A stretch of 14,198 nucleotides of DNA. Source: Spirochaetaceae bacterium. Lineage in GTDB: Bacteria; Spirochaetota; Spirochaetia; Treponematales; Breznakiellaceae. The position numbers and the translations under genes were made by a program. The stretch lies in NCBI GenBank assembly GCA_031269165.1, contig JAISZQ010000088.1, positions 1 to 14,198 of the forward strand, read 5' to 3'. The first letter of the stretch is position 1; each line of letters starts with the position of its first letter. The notes below the pieces were generated by a model. That model saw only the letters and a program-made list of their open reading frames with translations. It was not told where the DNA came from and made no database searches. Shown here in pieces: positions 12,849 through 14,198 of this stretch.

Positions 12849-13743
12849 GAGCCTGTTTAGAATCTTTACAAAAATCCGGACCGGATATATAATGAAAAAA
12901 TCCAACAGGGATGGAAAAGAGCGTGAGGGAAATTTATCTAAGCGACTTCATGCGGGGCAGTTTTCGGTGATAGAACATCTGCTAAAGTCAGCCCGGAGGG
13001 TGACGCATCCGCGAAAATATGACTTGTATGACATTTTTTGCGCGATTTTGTACGTTCTGAAAGAAGGATGTACATGGCGCGGGTTGCCGCACGATTTTCC
13101 CAAGTGGAACCTCGTGTGCTATTATTACCAGATATGGAGCGCGGCGGGGCCAAACGGCGAAGCATCGGTGTAAGATCTAAGTATTGCGGACGCTGGCGGG
13201 TCTCCAGCGCATAAGTGACAGGTGGGACGAGAAAACGACGATGGAGAAGAGTGGATGCCAAGAGCGTGAAAAACACGGATACGGCCGGAGAAAAGGGGGA
13301 TGACGCGGGGAAAAAAATAGCGGGAGTGAAACCGCGTCTTGCGGTTGATACCGGCGGGTTGCCCCATGCGCTCAAGGTAATAAGGGCGGACGTGACTGAC
13401 CGCGAGGGCGCTGTTGAAGCGCTCAGGGCTATCGTCCAAAACTTGTCAAAAGGAGCGAAAGCCCTGTGCGATGGCGGTTACACCGGGGAAAACTTTGCCG
13501 AAGCCGTAAAGGCGCTTCCCGGCCCCGGGCGTGGAAGTGGAGGCGATAAAACGCAATGAACTTCATACGTGGCGGCTGCATCCGTTTGCCGTACTACCCA
13601 AACGGTGGGTTGCCGCGCAACTTTGCGCGGCTGGAAAAAAACGAACGCCTTTGGAAAAACGGTGAGCGCACGCTCCGCAACACGCTGCAAATGACGGTAC
13701 TTGCGTTTATATCCCTGTTACTGAGGAGATTTTGGACAGGCTC
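12849..13743 (+). mobile_element. IS5-family insertion sequence, degenerate
   Basis: The 895-bp element has terminal inverted repeats gagcctgtttagaatct (12849) and, at the right end, ...agattttggacaggctc (ending 13743). It holds one broken DDE transposase gene. Length, ends and transposase type fit the IS5 family. A target duplication is not clear (taa/tta sit outside the ends and may belong to the ends). Confidence 0.8.
12892..13731 (+). pseudogene. IS5-family transposase, frameshifted
   Basis: The start ATG 12892 gives MKKSNRDGKER..., then the family's N-terminal domain RKYDLYDIFCAILYVLKEGC and WRGLPHDFPKWN. This frame stops at 13171-13173. Homologous coding continues in other frames: LRTLAGLQRISDRWDEKTT (13184 on, after an in-frame TAA at 13178), then DAKSVKNTDTAGEKG, VDTGGLPHALKV and LCDGGYTGENF (13251-13515), then VEAIKRNELHTWRLHPFAVL and PKRW (13531 on), and finally LEKNERLWKNGERTLRNTLQ (13630 on). 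At least four frame changes rule out the usual single programmed frameshift. The catalytic Asp residues (DAKS, DGGY) remain visible. It is inactive, though a related intact copy elsewhere could act on its ends. Confidence 0.8.
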
Positions 13744-14020
13744 TTAAAAAATTTTCGCACTATTTTCGCAAAAAACAATGCAAAAACCACGATAAACGAA
13801 CCGTTTTTTAGCATTTTTATTAGGTTAAAACTCGTGTTTTCGTGCATTATTTCTGACTTTTTTGCTAAGTCCCGCAGACTCCTAGTCCCACGGAACCCCG
13901 AGCCGCCTACTGGCAGCGAAGCATATACAGTCCGGTTATGCGCCGTGTCGGATCTCAGAAACAAATAGGACACCCCGTCTCTGATAAAATGGGTAAAACG
14001 AAACTCATTTACCGGAGGGA
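13744..14020. other. AT-rich spacer, no gene seen
   Basis: AT-rich sequence to about 13870 gives way to mixed sequence. No ORF resembles a protein. aggacaccc (13968-13976) is inversely repeated by gggtgtcc (14041-14048), just inside the following gene, and may mark the left end of the next insertion sequence. Confidence 0.4.
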
Positions 14021-14025
14021 AAGCC

Positions 14026-14198
14026 ATGAAAGGCAGTGCAGGGTGTCCCACAGGGATTGTAACACGGGTTCCGCATTTACGGGAACTGGCGCGCGGTGAA
14101 GCGGGGGATTTGTCCGCAGAGGCGAAGCTGCGGCTGAAGATTCTCGATTATTACTATCGCAGTTCGGCGCAGTTTTCCCGGAGCGGGAAGCCCGATGC
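14026..14198 (+). CDS. Transposase/integrase N-terminal fragment (IS481-like), runs off window
   Basis: ATG 14026 has GGAGGG 8 nt upstream (about 14013-14018) and opens a frame to the window edge (57 full codons). The readable part contains LSAEAKLRLKILDYYYRSSA and then QFSRSGKPD. The pattern of a basic helix followed by LDYY resembles the helix-turn-helix start of integrase-core transposases, in which a (R)LTCRHFGIS-type recognition helix would follow just past the window. The DDE domain is not in view, so family assignment is tentative. Confidence 0.5.
   Translation, partial: MKGSAGCPTGIVTRVPHLRELARGEAGDLSAEAKLRLKILDYYYRSSAQFSRSGKPD

Noticed and set aside
12669..12905. 78-codon minus ORF spanning the left IS end
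   Set aside because: It crosses a repeat, unique sequence and the IS terminus without any recognisable protein pattern.

Overview
The window reads as a GC-rich bacterial chromosome segment, most likely from a spirochaete of the Treponema group, possibly a gut-associated one. This is inferred from the gene order flbD-motA-motB-fliL, an overlapping pair of divergent type I signal peptidases, a large Gly/Ala/Thr/Val-rich lipoprotein, and heavy loading with palindromic repeats. The flagellar order alone also occurs in clostridia, so the taxonomic call is an inference.

Layout. Positions 1-2140 contain no convincing complete gene. They hold stacked repeat families: two direct copies of a roughly 170-196 bp palindromic element, a 21-bp x 7 array, hairpins carrying GTCATTGCGAG/GGATTGCTTC, a 138-bp tandem array, and two copies of another inverted-repeat element. 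A strong promoter leads into a 27-codon signal-peptide-like ORF that ends just past an 11-C tract. Positions 2359-4569 encode a 736-aa lipoprotein, followed by a strong terminator. Positions 4957-5463 encode a small protein of the REP-associated Y1 transposase (RAYT) fold in which the residues aligned with both catalytic histidines and the catalytic tyrosine are replaced. Its C-terminal tail lies in a 108-bp repeat that recurs 335 bp downstream. A broken RelE/HigB-like toxin remnant follows on the minus strand.

Two signal peptidase I genes (7699 to 6003, minus strand) overlap by ATGA. On the plus strand, flbD, motA, motB and fliL (8067-10543) supply the flagellar stator, a stator-associated protein and a motor-power factor. 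The usual neighbours flgE (upstream) and fliM (downstream) are absent, and a MITE-like element starts 26 bp after fliL. Between flbD and motA lies a highly structured 115-nt segment.

The right third has a tandem duplication and a long palindrome, a HisJ-type PHP-domain phosphatase (11510-12406), more repeat copies, a decayed IS5-family insertion sequence (12849-13743) whose ends match the MITE behind fliL, and the start of a second transposase-like gene running off the window.

Overall this is a compact set of housekeeping, motility and surface genes embedded in repeat-rich, rearranged DNA. The best candidate for something undescribed is the catalytically stripped RAYT-like protein, in a genome segment full of the kind of palindromes that active RAYTs normally act on.
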